A stretch of 64,000 bases of DNA, from positions 36,073 to 100,072 of the forward strand of contig JABVXV010000235.1 of NCBI GenBank assembly GCA_013365325.1, in the 5' to 3' direction. Shown in pieces: positions 42,401 to 55,158 of the stretch. This DNA is from Dipetalonema caudispina (taxonomy: Eukaryota > Nematoda > Chromadorea > Rhabditida > Onchocercidae). Made by a program: the position numbers and the translations under genes. The notes beneath the pieces were generated by a model. That model was not told the origin of the DNA and did not search any database. It worked only from the letters and a program-made list of their open reading frames with translations. Every line of letters starts with the position of its first letter. Position 1 is the stretch's first letter.

Positions 42401-44342
42401 TAAGAAAGAATTATTTGAATTTATTTTTACCTATTATTTAAAATGGATAACATAACATTAGCTTACTGTTTGAGGATAGTAGTTGCAATGTAGAAATTAC
42501 GATGAGTTAGCTGAACACATTTTGATGATCCAGTAGTACCACTACTAAATGGTGTTAGCAATAGATCATCCAGACTAATGTTTTTCTCATTAGGATCAAT
42601 CAAATTATCCTCCCAATTTTTGATCAAACTATCGAAATCATTTCCAATTTGAGTAAACTGTTTATCCAAGATTATTAACTGCAATGGATTAGATATATGT
42701 GAGAAAGAAGATATTCAATGAAGAATCTACAAATTTTACTAAATTTTTGGGAAATTTCATTTGTTAAAAGATTATCATATCTAGTGATATTCTCTGCAAT
42801 CCATTTTTCCATATCAGATATAATCATTAAAATAAGGTTCGTACTATCAACTATTGATCATTTCATTGATTGGAGAGGTCAATATTTCAGTCTACTTAAT
42901 TTTAAGTTCAGTGATATGATCTACACTTACATGAAACTTCTAATATTATGTCTAAGCATAGTTCAAACTCTTAAAAATAATCAATTGAAAAAGGAAATTA
43001 CGACAGAGGGATTTTAAGAAATATTCGAGATTTTGTTTGATACATAGCATTCCTTCGGTATCTCTCAAGTCATGTCTTCTTTAGGTAAAATCATTTATAT
43101 AATTTTCATTAAAGAAATACAACTTTATAGTAATCTTTCAATTTTTAAATAAAAATATGAAATTATGAACGAATAAGAGAAACCTCATATTGTGTGGCAA
43201 AATTGATAGCGATATGATAATTGTGGGATGACAGAACCAAAAATTTGGCATTTGTTAATTTCATAGCTTTTTCAAGCTCATCTAAATTTTCTTTAAACCA
43301 TAGTACAACGATAAAATAGTATTTAAATGGGTGCAAATTTTGAAATGTAATCAAAATATTATCCACCATTTCTGAAGCTAATTAATGTCAATTTGTAAGT
43401 ACAGAAAAGTGTAAGATTGGTTCCCAAAAAAAAATTTTTGAGTTAAGTACGGCCTGTTCCAACTATCTTACCTTATTAACTCTATCTCGAAAATTGCCAT
43501 TTTTATTTCACATTGCTTTCAAGAATTGATTGGCTTCATTTCTTTTATATATATATATATATTCGAAGAACCTAAGAAGTCGCAACCAAGCAGAAATCAT
43601 AGACAACAATTCTATTCTCAAAAACTCTCCATATATCTAGAGAAAATATTACATTGGGTAGATTCTGGATGAATACCCGATATGGAACATCCAACTAGTG
43701 CACTACCCAAGAAGATAACAGCATACTGATAACAGTTTTCTAGGCATACAACCATAATATCGCCTTTTTTAGCGCCCAATTGTTTGAGTGCATTAGCAAA
43801 AGCGTAAGATTTATTCCGAAGCTGATTGAATGTCAAATTTTCATCGGTATGTACATCTGTCTGGAAGTAGTTTAATTCCATAGTCATAAGACATTTTTAT
43901 TTTATGTCTTACCAATACTTTTTACTTTTTCAATTTTAATTGCTTGACTTTAATCTTTATTGGAAATTAAAGTTAACATTTTCCGAAATGTTTCTGCAAA
44001 TTTGAAGTACCACATTCAATTTTTGAACTTGATAAAAAATTTAAAATCGCACATGTAGTTTACATACAGGTTAAAGTTTAAAATGCACTGGTACAAATAC
44101 CAATAACAAGTATAAACATTACATCATTGATACAATTCAACAATTTTTTGAGAGAGGAATTAAACACTTCGAATAACACATACCAATGCTATACTATCAT
44201 CATATTGTATAGCAGCATCGAGGATTTGCAAATGAAACAGTTGTTCGCTGATGGAAACCATTACTTGTTTGGCATATGATAGGAATGGAAAAATGTAGCT
44301 GTAATTTTGCTGGAAGGAATAGATGATTGTTGGAGATGCCAT
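39415..44342 (-). CDS. AMP-forming acyl-CoA synthetase / 4-coumarate-CoA ligase-like
   Basis: Twelve exons, all in frame, 553 aa: 44184-44342, 43653-43860, 43184-43281, 42467-42678, 41964-42138, 41495-41672, 41142-41257, 40896-41043, 40540-40640, 40363-40437, 39962-40040, 39415-39527. The adenylate-forming motifs are complete: P-loop FSSGTTGSSK (near residue 200), GALPFYHGSG, GYGMTE (near 344), WLHTGD (near 430), VDRKKDLIKVNG (near 447) and the C-terminal catalytic lysine in PKTPSGKISRK (near 542). The family activates a carboxylic acid with ATP and joins it to CoA; length and motifs fit the 4CL/luciferase-like branch, not the long-chain ACSL branch. The chain ends in LLNIEF, so a C-terminal peroxisomal SKL signal is absent. 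An acceptor-like site lies 8 bases before the ATG and only about 400 bases after the upstream histone-fold gene stop. Confidence 0.92.
42220..42245. repeat. Poly-T tract in intron
   Basis: A run of 25 T residues in the fourth intron of the acyl-CoA synthetase gene. Confidence 0.9.
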
Positions 44343-44754
44343 GATTGAAGCTAATTTTGGATCGTTATTAAAACTGCCAAGTCTTATTGTTTACAAAAAA
44401 CCGATAACCAAAGATCATATCCATTTTTGCTTCTTCGAAATTTTTGAAAAGAAAAAAGGCAAATATTTCGCCACTTTAAATTACGAAAAATAATCTTTTC
44501 TTTCATGCTAATCAGCTTTTTCATAGATTTTTAAAACTAGCATTATTTCTCTAAGTTTGTAAATGCTGTAAGATACAGCTCTAACTAAATATACAAGCAC
44601 AGAGAAACACACCAAAAATCTAAACTCAAAAAATACAATTGGAGAATTACCATCTGAAATTAATTTTGCCATATTTCGAAACACAAATTCAACAAGAGTA
44701 TCATTCAATACGCATGGAATAGTAGCAATTCTTGATATCATTTCATCCTGTTGT

Positions 44755-45775
44755 TTATGATACCAAATGCATTACGTCAGCAAAACGCACCATATGAGGT
44801 ACCATTTCTATAAAAAATAATCAATTACTCAATATCTAATCTGTCTATTACAAGTAGAACTTCAACACAATGAATACAATGATGCATGCAGTGAGAAAAC
44901 GATTCTTTGTAAAAAAAAAGAAAAAAAAAAACTTCAATACCCCTACTTGAATTATTCTCTTCCATTTGCTATTTTTCATATAGCTTCAATGAACCGTTCC
45001 AAAAACAACGAAATACAAACCATGCAAAAATTCGAGTTTATCGTTGTCTTGAACATAATCCGCCAAGTGAGAATATTCGATACATTTTGGTTTGTCATTT
45101 GATTCATATGATTCTTTTGCTAATTTGCATATGAAAAGTTCCTTTAAACAATGAATTTTCAGTGATTTCAAGGAAATGAATAATTTGCACAAATATTAAT
45201 GCCACTTGCACTTTGAGATAAAAAAATCAAGTCAAGCATAATTCAATTCAATTGAAAGCTCGTATTCAAACTAGATAACATCTTAGTGCTATCCGTTTAA
45301 TTTTATATTATTTAATAGCTGTAAATAACATCTCTTATCAACTTATAATTGTATTTTTGCTTAATTTGATTGGTTAATTTACAAAGAATGGCAAAAAGCA
45401 CGACATCAAAAAAGGTCGAATTTTCAGCTTCGCAAAGAAACTAATACCAAACTAAACGGTGATCCTCTACATCCTACTTTATCATTCCTTTAGCAAACTT
45501 TTTTAAAACACAGATATACGTAACAGTTAAAGCTTTAGTATATTAGTGCTTACTGCAGCTTTGGTCATAGCGAATAAGCCTTCGCTAGAGATCGGTACTT
45601 GCTCACCACCACTTTGCATGATTGTCCTAACCCGTGCAAGAGGTAATTCATGCTGTGCATTCAACACTGACAGCGATGATGACGATGGTGCCTCATTTTC
45701 CGAATGATCGGATTTCCGGAATGCTACCAATACTTGATCATCATCGTTCGAATCGCTGTCTTCGTTTAAAGCCAT
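44755..45775 (-). CDS. POLE4/CHRAC1-type histone-fold protein
   Basis: Three in-frame exons, 45554-45775, 45021-45141 and 44755-44807, give 131 aa. An acidic and Ser-rich N-terminus (NEDSDSNDDD, SSSSLS) leads into a histone fold at about residues 53-115: ELPLARVRTIMQSGGE, then SSEGLFAMTKAA, ELFICKLAKESYE and IEYSHLADYVQ. The L-P-x-x-R-[VI] start and the A-x-E-L-F core match DNA polymerase epsilon subunit 4 and CHRAC-15/CHRAC1, which pair with a second histone-fold subunit in replication or chromatin remodelling complexes. The two cannot be told apart here, so no symbol is given. The chain continues open upstream of the chosen ATG, so a slightly longer N-terminus is possible. It lies between the zinc-finger gene and the ligase gene on the same strand. 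Confidence 0.85.
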
Positions 45776-47187
45776 CTCCACATTCGTAAAACACGAAGAA
45801 CCTATAATTTTGAAGTACCAGGACATACGGCAAGTCTATCAGATGTAAAAATAAAAATTTGATATCATTGGTACGTACATTTCCTTCAAGTACATTGTAT
45901 ACAACGCCGAAGAAAAATTTCAGGGAAAACTTCAACCCAATCTAAAACGCCCGAAAAAATTAAACCTTGTCAACCCTTATAATTGTACAACTTGCAACAG
46001 ATAGTAACAATCATTCGTCTGTTTCAAGACCTTTGCAACATCCGTACTCCTCCTCCGCAGTTGATACAGCACTTATTTTGTAGTTAAAATAATCTGGATC
46101 ATGATACTGCAGCATCATGCAACAAGTCTAATTCAAAACGCATAAAACTTGATAATTGAAAAATTTATGAATTTACAATAAGGAAAGCAAATAATTACGA
46201 TAATCATACAAACTGATGTAATAAATGGAAGGAATAAATTGGCTTGCCACAGGCACGATTTTTTCAAAATACTGGTCACAAATTATTTCACAGCGGAAAA
46301 TTACAATAAAAGGACTTTTATATCACAGAAAAATGACGAAATAAAATCAATAAAACCTCAACAAATGGGTCTGGAGGTATGTCGAAATTATTTGATCTTT
46401 CGAAAATAAACTTTGAATTTGAAAACGAAAACTTTGAAAATAAACTTGTGTACAATAGTTGTAATCAACAATGTATGGATCATTTCCCAAATTAACGAAA
46501 ACTTAGAAAACTTCGTTTCTTCATTCTAAAGTAAAGAAAATTACGAACAGACCATCCAAAAATAAAGTTATGGAACGCACAGAAGCATACATCAAAATCT
46601 TACTGATCTCTGTCGAGTGATTCCTAAAGTGAAACACATTCATTATTATATGATCCATTCTTTATGTTTCTTCACAACTGAATGCAATGATAGGTGTATA
46701 CACTACTATATACATTGAAAATATACTATCTACCATTTCTTCCACAAATGCGTATATTAGCAGAATTCACAAACTTTCATTGAATAATACAAGGTCAGCT
46801 CAATGTACATGATGTTTAACAAAGCCTTCCTTGCATTCTGTTCCCCATCCTGAAATAATAAAATACAAAAAAATCAGGTTGAAAATAAAAATAAAAGACA
46901 ATATCACAACGAAACAAAAAAAAATATCGAAATAAAACCTTTGGATAAAACCTTTATTACATTCAAAAAGGATAAACATACTCCCAAATGGTAGCGCTTT
47001 TCCCCGTTAAATTGATCTGCACCAGATTATTAACATTCAACAGTTATCCCCAGTTGCTAGCGAAAATAAATCTCCATGCAATAATGAAGTGATGGATTAA
47101 ATTAAAATAAATCTACCCTTACAGATAATAAAATTATATCTTCTTTAAACATTTCTTTAGATCTCGAATTTCAGCTCGCGTCCGATT
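45776..47187. other. Interval between zinc-finger and histone-fold genes
   Basis: Holds the end of the zinc-finger transcript and upstream sequence of the histone-fold gene. A minus-strand candidate exon at 46757-46849 has a strong TATTTCAG acceptor and an open frame of 30 codons (begins DGEQNARKALL, ends EFC stop); it could be an alternative last exon of the zinc-finger gene or noncoding. Another short open piece at about 46995-47025 (INLTGKSATIWE) is weaker. Confidence 0.4.
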
Positions 47188-50100
47188 TTATCGGTTCAGT
47201 TGTGGTACTGAAATCTGTAATTAGCATAATAAAAATAAGAAAAAAGCAGAAGAGAATAGGTATTGGAAATGTGATAATAAGATGGAGAAGATATTTTTTA
47301 TTGAAGCTTCAACTAAACCGGAAAAATATCATGCAGTCGATTGGTCGAAGAAATTCGAACAAGTCACAGATTTGTACTAGTTTATATTAACCAGTTTATT
47401 AGACTGGGAAATTAGACTAACACAGCTCATATGAACTTGATATGTCCAATGCACATCAGCATCATAGGATATTGTGGCAGATATATTAGTCTCAAGACAA
47501 TGATGACCATAGTGACTTACGTGGCACATACCAACCTGCTTTTATCCCGAAACTTCTACTTCTTACGCAAAAGTCATAATTGTAGATCTTATCAATCCTT
47601 CGAAGTTATGCTAACCATAATGTTGATTCCCTCCAAACTCTTGTTTTCGTGCTCGTTTGTTGCGCCCATCAGTTACTTCTTTTTCACCCTCTACAAAACG
47701 TGTACCACCAGTCGGCGAAATCGAGCTGTTATTGTCACCGTAGTTCACATTATAGCAATATTTCGAATCCTGCATAAAAAAGCTAATTTCATATTCTACT
47801 CAATGACAAGAAATACAGTAATGAAACAAAACCATGAGAAGTACGTAAGCATACATATCTATATAACCCAAAGCTTCAGTAAACATCCAATTGGACGAGA
47901 AAAGCACACCAAAGAAAATAATAGATTAACAAAGACGGCGATCAAGTTTTTATATTCGTTTGTCACACTTAGATAAAAATCCCACTATACAATGGAAACT
48001 CACATTTAAATTTCCTTCCAAAATAATTGCTTGCTCATCATTCGCCACAGTAAGTTGACCAGTTTCAAATAGATGCTGAACACTTTCAATATCATCAAAT
48101 TGAATTTGCACCTCCTCATCCTCTCCTAACTCGATCTTAAAATATATAAAGTTAAAAGTGACCATATCTGAATCAAATAAAGTGCACGATAATGGTGATA
48201 ACGTTGTTCTACTGCTGATCATGTGATACAATCTAGTGCAAATCACACATAAGTGCATTTCAGACATGAACAACAATTAGTTTGTGCCCTGCCTAAAAAA
48301 AGATTTACAATACTATCCGCCTACTCTTTGAATCGGTCAATCTTTCGGGCTAACTTATAACACTACTTTCTCAGCTAACTTGAACCTGCAATTTAGTGTG
48401 CTTCGGCCATAACTACTCTCACTTATCCATAGGGTGACTGAGTTGGTCTAATAATGCGAAGCGATGTCCAATCGGAAATTTCAAAACGAAAGCTGCCGCA
48501 TCTTATTCTAGACTTGGTGACAGGTAGCATCCAGAAGTGGTTACTACCGTGCTATTCATGAAAAACAAGGTAATAATTCCGTTATCTTCTAAGATGACAA
48601 CAGCGTGCAATCCCTGCCAAACAGCTAGGCATGCGTTGTGAACGTGGGAAGCAGAAACTATAGGTCACATTAAGCATATTTGCGCTTGGAAGAACGAATG
48701 AGACAATGAAGCATAGGAAGGAAAAGAAAGCGAAGGAGCTCCATCCGAAAGAGTTAGGGTTGTGTGGATGTGTAATTAAATCTTAACAACAAATGTACTA
48801 TCATGCTAAACGATACTTTTGATGGAAAAAAATTGGCCGAACAAAAATTTTTATACATACAACTTCTCCATTTTCATCGATGAATATCTGATTCCCATCA
48901 GCATCTTCATCAATACGACAAACGCGTCGAATGGCAGGCTCTGATGTCGTCACTGGCTAAAATATTTGAAAGAGTTGAAGAAAAAATCCCAAGTCTCTGA
49001 AACCGTGAAACGAGACGTCTGCAGCAGTGGAAACAATGCTGCAAACTAATAATCAAAGAACAATGTGTTTGCTAAAAATTTACTTTTACAGAAAGAAAGT
49101 GGAAGAAATAACCTCTTGGACAGGTACTTCGGGTGCAAGTGTCGGAGGAGGCTCAACGTTATCATCTGTTTGCTTCAAGGTATTCCCTGATCTATCTCCA
49201 GTTTCTAAAATTTTGAATCTTTTTTTTAGTATCATTTGAAAATCAAAGTAATCGATATTTTGCGACAACATTTTACTGCAAATACCATTTAAGAATGTGT
49301 GTAAGCATACCCGTGCAACGTTGTTTGGCTGGTGCAGCTGCTTCTGTTTCTTTCCTTGTATCATTTAGGAAATAATGACGCACTTCTGAAGGATGAACGG
49401 CTTTTACATGACGTTCGACGGCGCGTTCACCGTAAAATACCACTCCTTAAGAAATGCCGATGAAGGAAATGTAAATAGAAGAAAAGTACAAGAACGTACG
49501 TATATCCTGCACAGAACTAGTCTGATGTCTAAAAAAGTGAAAGAAGAAAAAAGATGGACTGAAAGTTAGGTGTTTACAGCTAGTCTGGCACTATTCCAAG
49601 AACCACGTTAACAGTGACCACAGCCTGTGAGATAAATCTGGAATCATGATACTATTGGAAGGGAACTCCAAACTATTGAACAATATTTTCATAAAAAATG
49701 TGTAACCAACCACAAACAGGACACGATTTTCCATTCGGTAGATCTGGCCGCATAACCATTAGTTCAAACGGTGGTTTTGTGCGAAATTGAGGGACGGATA
49801 CCACAGAGCTATCCAGAACTTCACGTTTATTAGCAACCATTTTTTTCTGCGCAGAAGAGAGTTGTAAATTTTTCTGTGCCAGTGCTCTTACTGCACGCCG
49901 CAATGCAAGAGCATCAAACTAAAAAATTTTATGCAAAAATGATACGTTTAGTAAAATCTGGCAAAATCTTAATATTTCTTTACAGAATGAGAACTCTACA
50001 ATAACCTTCAAATCACAAAGTTACTAGGACATAAACTGTTTCGAGTTCTCAAGCTCATATATCATCCGCTCAATAATATCCATGCCAATTTAACGTATGG

Positions 50101-53100
50101 AAGAAGTGTAACTATGTATGCAGAGTATAACTGTGGCATAAAATTTACTACGTCAAAAACTAAATAAGATTGATAAAAGCTTAACTCTAATCGACAGAGA
50201 AAACGATCTTACTTTCCTCTTACACTAAATTTAAAAATATTTAAATATTATCTAAATGAAAAGCTAAGCGTACAGGAATGGAAAGCAGTATTCATAAAAG
50301 TATGCCAACTAGGCATTACTCACCTGCTCCCTTTTCTCTGAATCAATATATAACTTCGTATATGGACAAGAACGACGATAATGTGAAAGAAGATTATAGT
50401 CATATTTGAAACGATTACCACAAAGCACACATGGATGTGATCCAGTAGTGGCATGAAAACCCGCAATATGCCTCTCTAGTCTGCAACATATCATTTTTCC
50501 AGTCCAATCTAATATGTATATAACTCGAGTGTTTAGGCAAGTTTAAGACTTTTAAAATAAAATAAAATCTAATATCACACTTACCTTGCCATATTAACGA
50601 AAGTACGAGAGCATACTGAACATTGCACCATACCATGGGTAGATGACCATTTTGTACGTACTGGGTTTGGCTCATTAGAACATGCAGCATCACCAGTAAC
50701 CTGCAACAACATATCGAGCTAAAATGAAGTAAGAGAAGGAAGAACTGAAGTACCTCAAAAGTAAATGAATATAAATAAACTAATGCAAACCTGATCTAAA
50801 TAACTCCATGAAACAACACTATGTCCCTCAGTGTCAATTATCTCGGGTTCATCACCGGCATCCAAATGTGATAGCATTTCATGAGATGAGAAACGACTAG
50901 TAAGTACATCCTGCTGATAATCAACTACTGATAAGTCCTGAAGATATCACATACTCAAACGTCAATATTGTCACACTTAAGATCTAATTTCTAAGACAGT
51001 TTGGAAGTAGCATCACAAAGTATAAAAAATAGTGGGATCATATAATTTTGCGACAAGCGATAAAAGGAAATTTTACACCATATATATATCAATTATAATA
51101 GATGATAAGTAACACCGAAACAAATAACTTCATCCAAATTCCGCAAATACTTGCATACCTTGTCCTTATCTGCGGGAAGAAATAGATCCTGCGATGCTAT
51201 CACCTCTCCATCATCTTCTTGTGCAACTACAATGTTTGTTTATTAAATTTCAAGATCAATGACCTGATATGAAAAGTGAACGGAGTTCACACACAAATGG
51301 ATCATGCAAGTCGGTATGCCAAAACCGATAAGATTTCATATCAATTTTATATTTAGATGGAAGTAGGAAGATGATATTGATAATATCGAAAGAACCCGCA
51401 ACCTACAGCCGTGACCACAACATATTTCTAGAAATTAAGTAAGTTCTCCTTCATAGTGGCTTCCCTTTAACTGACCTATTTGCGTGTGAGGTAAAGAAAA
51501 TACCACCTACATTAATTTAGCAGGTTAATTAACTACAGCGTAACGAAATGCAAGACATAGTTTAATATTTCGAACTCCATAATTTTTTACCAAGCAACTG
51601 ACAACATTAACATCACGAAATAATTCCTTCCGCATTACTAAAGTGCCTCGTCACTTCCTCTCTACAAAAAGAGTAACTGGAAACTTACTCCCACCGAATC
51701 GTTGAGAATACTCTTCACCTAATTCGCGCATTATATCCGCTACCATATCTTTCAATGTCTCGTCATCCATAGATATATCTCGAGTATCCGAAAGGCGTGC
51801 CTAAGAAATGATTAGTACATTATGAAAAACAAAAAGCTAGAAATTGGAATGAAATTTCAATATCTGAACGACGGCGGAATCAATTTCCATACAAAAATTC
51901 AAAGAACAAATTATCCCAGTAAGTAATTCACTGACCTGTATCTCGTTACAACTGCTTCGCCAGTGTTTGATTAAACTAAAATGTTGACGAAATATTTGCC
52001 CGCAGAGGCTGCAAAAATGTTCACCGTTGCCGCTTCGTGCGTCTACGGGTATAATACCCCGATGCATGGCTACGTGCCACTGAATCACAGAGTTGGATAT
52101 TTTCACACCACACTGCTTGCATGGAACACCCGAATACACATTACCTTGAGTATCTAAAGTAAAAGATGCAAAGAAATATAATTGCAGAAGTAGAAATAAT
52201 ATATTTATCAACAACTTTTTTCCGAGGTTTAACAGAAGAGTTAAATATGCTAATAGAAATATTTAGGTTGTTGCGGGACATCACAATGTGGTACCATTAA
52301 GCTTAACGTATTTCTAAACATATTCTATACAAGATACAATGTTTCACGTAAAAAAAAAAAAACGCTTACTTAAAGGAGCTTGCATATCGATGAGACCAAA
52401 TGTGTCCGATCTGAAGAGTAAATTCGGATTAATACCTATTTTCATCACAGGCGGTGGTGCTTCGTCCGCTTTTTTCCTTGCAAATTTTAATACCATTGAT
52501 CGTAAAATGTTAACATCCATTGTCTGAAAGACGTTTCGAATATTTATAGATATTAAGAAACAAGGGAAATGAGTCATAAGTAAATGAACGAAAAATTAAC
52601 AAAATCCACGAAATAAATCGCTAAACTATAAACAAACCCTTCTTCTTTCAGCTGGTATCAGTTCGCTCAGTTCATGACATGTTCGACGCCAATGATAAAA
52701 CAGATTATATTCATATTTGTAAACTTTTTGACATAGCGGACATTGAAATGAACCGGAGATCTATTTTGAAAAACCGATTAGACAAACCAGCAAACTGTTA
52801 TGCTTATAAGTTATATTTAGTTGTACGTTAAACTTTACATCTTGTATTAAGTTTATATGTGTCGTTAAAATTTAAACGTTAAAAACATAGAGCTACATTA
52901 TTTTTTTAAAGAAAATGGAGTTATACAATTTTCTGCTTAACACTAGATTTAAACGTTAAAAATCTTATATTTTCTGCATAGCTTTTACACATCGTCGTCA
53001 AACGCCATCAAATTCATTAAATCCTCGCTGTTATATCCAACCCAGTTCACTCACTCAGTATTTTATGGAAAACTTTCGAATAAATGATAGATTATTATTT

Positions 53101-55158
53101 AGTATAATTCGAAAAGATCATTTAGAAAAAACCTGATGAACTGCTAAATGCCTTTCCAGCCTAGCAGTATTGATGAAAGTTTGATCGCATTCCGGACATG
53201 AATAAGTACCGTACACGCGATTTCTATAAACTGATAATTTTCGCTTTCAATTGGATCAATATAACAGAAGAGAAGCTTAAAATGGTACGTATGTTGGAAT
53301 TAACGGCTATACCGGATAAAACAATAACACTATATAACACAAGCGGTTAGTCTCAGTATGTCAATAATTTCTTTGCCCACAATAAAAACAATAAAACTTA
53401 ATTAGAATAACCGGCAACACCATACAGTAATGTTTTAACGAAAATTATATACATAAGAGCAAAAAACTGAATAACCAAATGTATTAATGAAATTGAAAAA
53501 AAAAAAAAAAAAACCTTCTATATCTCCCTAATTGATACGGGTCATAGCCAGCAGAATTGCCGAACAACTGTTGCATAATTTTATCATGCTTATCGATATC
53601 TACGATTTCCACGCCGTGAAAAGAATCATTTCCTGCAAAAAAAATTTTTTAATTTAAGCTGTTGCCCTTATAATGAAAAGAAGTGATATACAGACCTCTT
53701 AAAAGTGGTCTTACGGCAACATTAAAACATTTCTATTATCTATCCCTGATTGATACGTCACTAATCTGGATTGTTCTACCTGCGGGAATTTCCACTGAAA
53801 ATTTGATATTGAATTAAAAATATAACAGAAAATTTGATGGCTCTCATTATCCTTCATAAAGCGATAATTAACACAGTAATGGAAGGGCAAAACTAAGACA
53901 CTGTGCATTACCACATTAAAATTCCAAAAGAACGGGAGATCTTTTTCTACTCATAACAGGTGTAATACACAATAAAACGGTCCAAAAGTAATAAATCAAT
54001 AAATTGATCGTGAAAATCCGAAAATTACGTTTTCTACAGTGGTCAGAAGAAAGTTCTGATTCATTGAGCTCATCTATTTCTAGCAATACCGTCTCCGTAC
54101 CATCATCGTTTCTCAAGATTTGAACGTTGTCCACTTTTCCGATATCTGAAACGCCGTCTCTTCAGTCATAGAATGAAAATTTTTTTTTTTAATCTTGAGT
54201 ATGTTACTCTTTAGAAGAACGATAGCATAAATTTAATAAAATTTATCACAAATGAAAGAAAAATTTGAATGCCGCACCAACATCAGGTCCATTTAAGTTC
54301 AAGATTAAATAATATTCCTGATCGTCTCCAACAATCACTTGCCCAATAGTACTTTCTTCAATTAATTCCGTTTCTTCAACCTGAAAAAAAAGTTTTGATC
54401 TAATCCTAAAATCTCTTGTTGCTACCAACAGTTAATTACTAGCAGTCGTTTATCAGAGGCTGAAATCCTTTGCATCACTAAACAAATGGTGCAAACTAGT
54501 TGTAAAGAAATGGCATATATTCATCACATACATTCCTTCAAGATAAAGCTTAATTAAACTAGAGGTAGAAGATCTGTCCTATTCCCTGCAACTGGAAATT
54601 AGGAAGTGAAGAAAATTAAATGCCCTGAAACGCAAAATCTCTTTGAACTGTCTATAATATCACCACCTCGACACTTTCTTGTGAAACATAAATGTTTGCA
54701 TCAATAGTTTTCGCGACATCATTTGTTTTTTGCACGCTTTGGATTTCTTCCGATAACTGGCCATTATCATCTTTATCAGGTGCTTCATCTGTAAACGGAT
54801 AGGTATTCTTCATTGCATTATTAATAAATTTGAAAACTAAAATGGTTGCTTCAACTTTTAACATCTCCACGTCTTACGCAAATTTCCTCGTATTGATGCA
54901 GAAAATTAGAAAGATTACTGAACCAGCAAACAAATAAATGAAAAACTGACTACGATTAAACTTTCTCATGCACAAAATTCATAGCTAACAAGCAAATAAA
55001 TGTATCGGAAATTAAAAGTGATAATAAAATACGAACTATTTTACGATTCGAAATAAAAATTCAACCGAAAATTAAAAATAGCGGGCACAACAAAAAAATA
55101 ACTACAAAAATGCAATCAATCTTGACGGGAACAAATTACCCATTGAGGCGCTGATCAT
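47188..55158 (-). CDS. Zinc-finger protein with alternating C2H2 and C2HC fingers
   Basis: About 23 exons, 843 aa: 55140-55158, 54667-54788, 54278-54380, 54029-54145, 53780-53794, 53515-53632, 53133-53223, 52638-52760, 52370-52523, 51936-52153, 51689-51800, 51159-51226, 50791-50937, 50585-50700, 50324-50480, 49711-49918, 49311-49445, 49113-49204, 48861-48956, 48004-48135, 47616-47769, 47521-47535, 47188-47207. All junctions keep frame. The first 200 residues are acidic. Seven fingers follow: CPECDQTF..H..H; CPLCQKVY..HWRRTC; CKQCGVKI..H..H; CSLCGQIF..HWRSSC; CSVCSRTF..H..H; CVLCGNRF..HYRRSC; CPVCGVVF..H..H. The second, fourth and sixth end H-x4-C and have an aromatic-Arg signature. The C-terminal part is acidic again, with a basic nuclear-signal-like NKRARK near the end. 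Likely a nuclear DNA- or RNA-binding regulator (inference). The 5' ATG exon (19 bases), the 15-base microexons and the last two exons are the least certain parts. Confidence 0.8.

Noticed and set aside
47431..47976. Plus-strand 181-aa open frame, the longest of its area
   Set aside because: It overlaps, antisense, minus-strand exons at 47521-47535 and 47616-47769 that join the zinc-finger gene in frame. Its composition (mixed hydrophobic, many Cys/His/Tyr) shows no family features.
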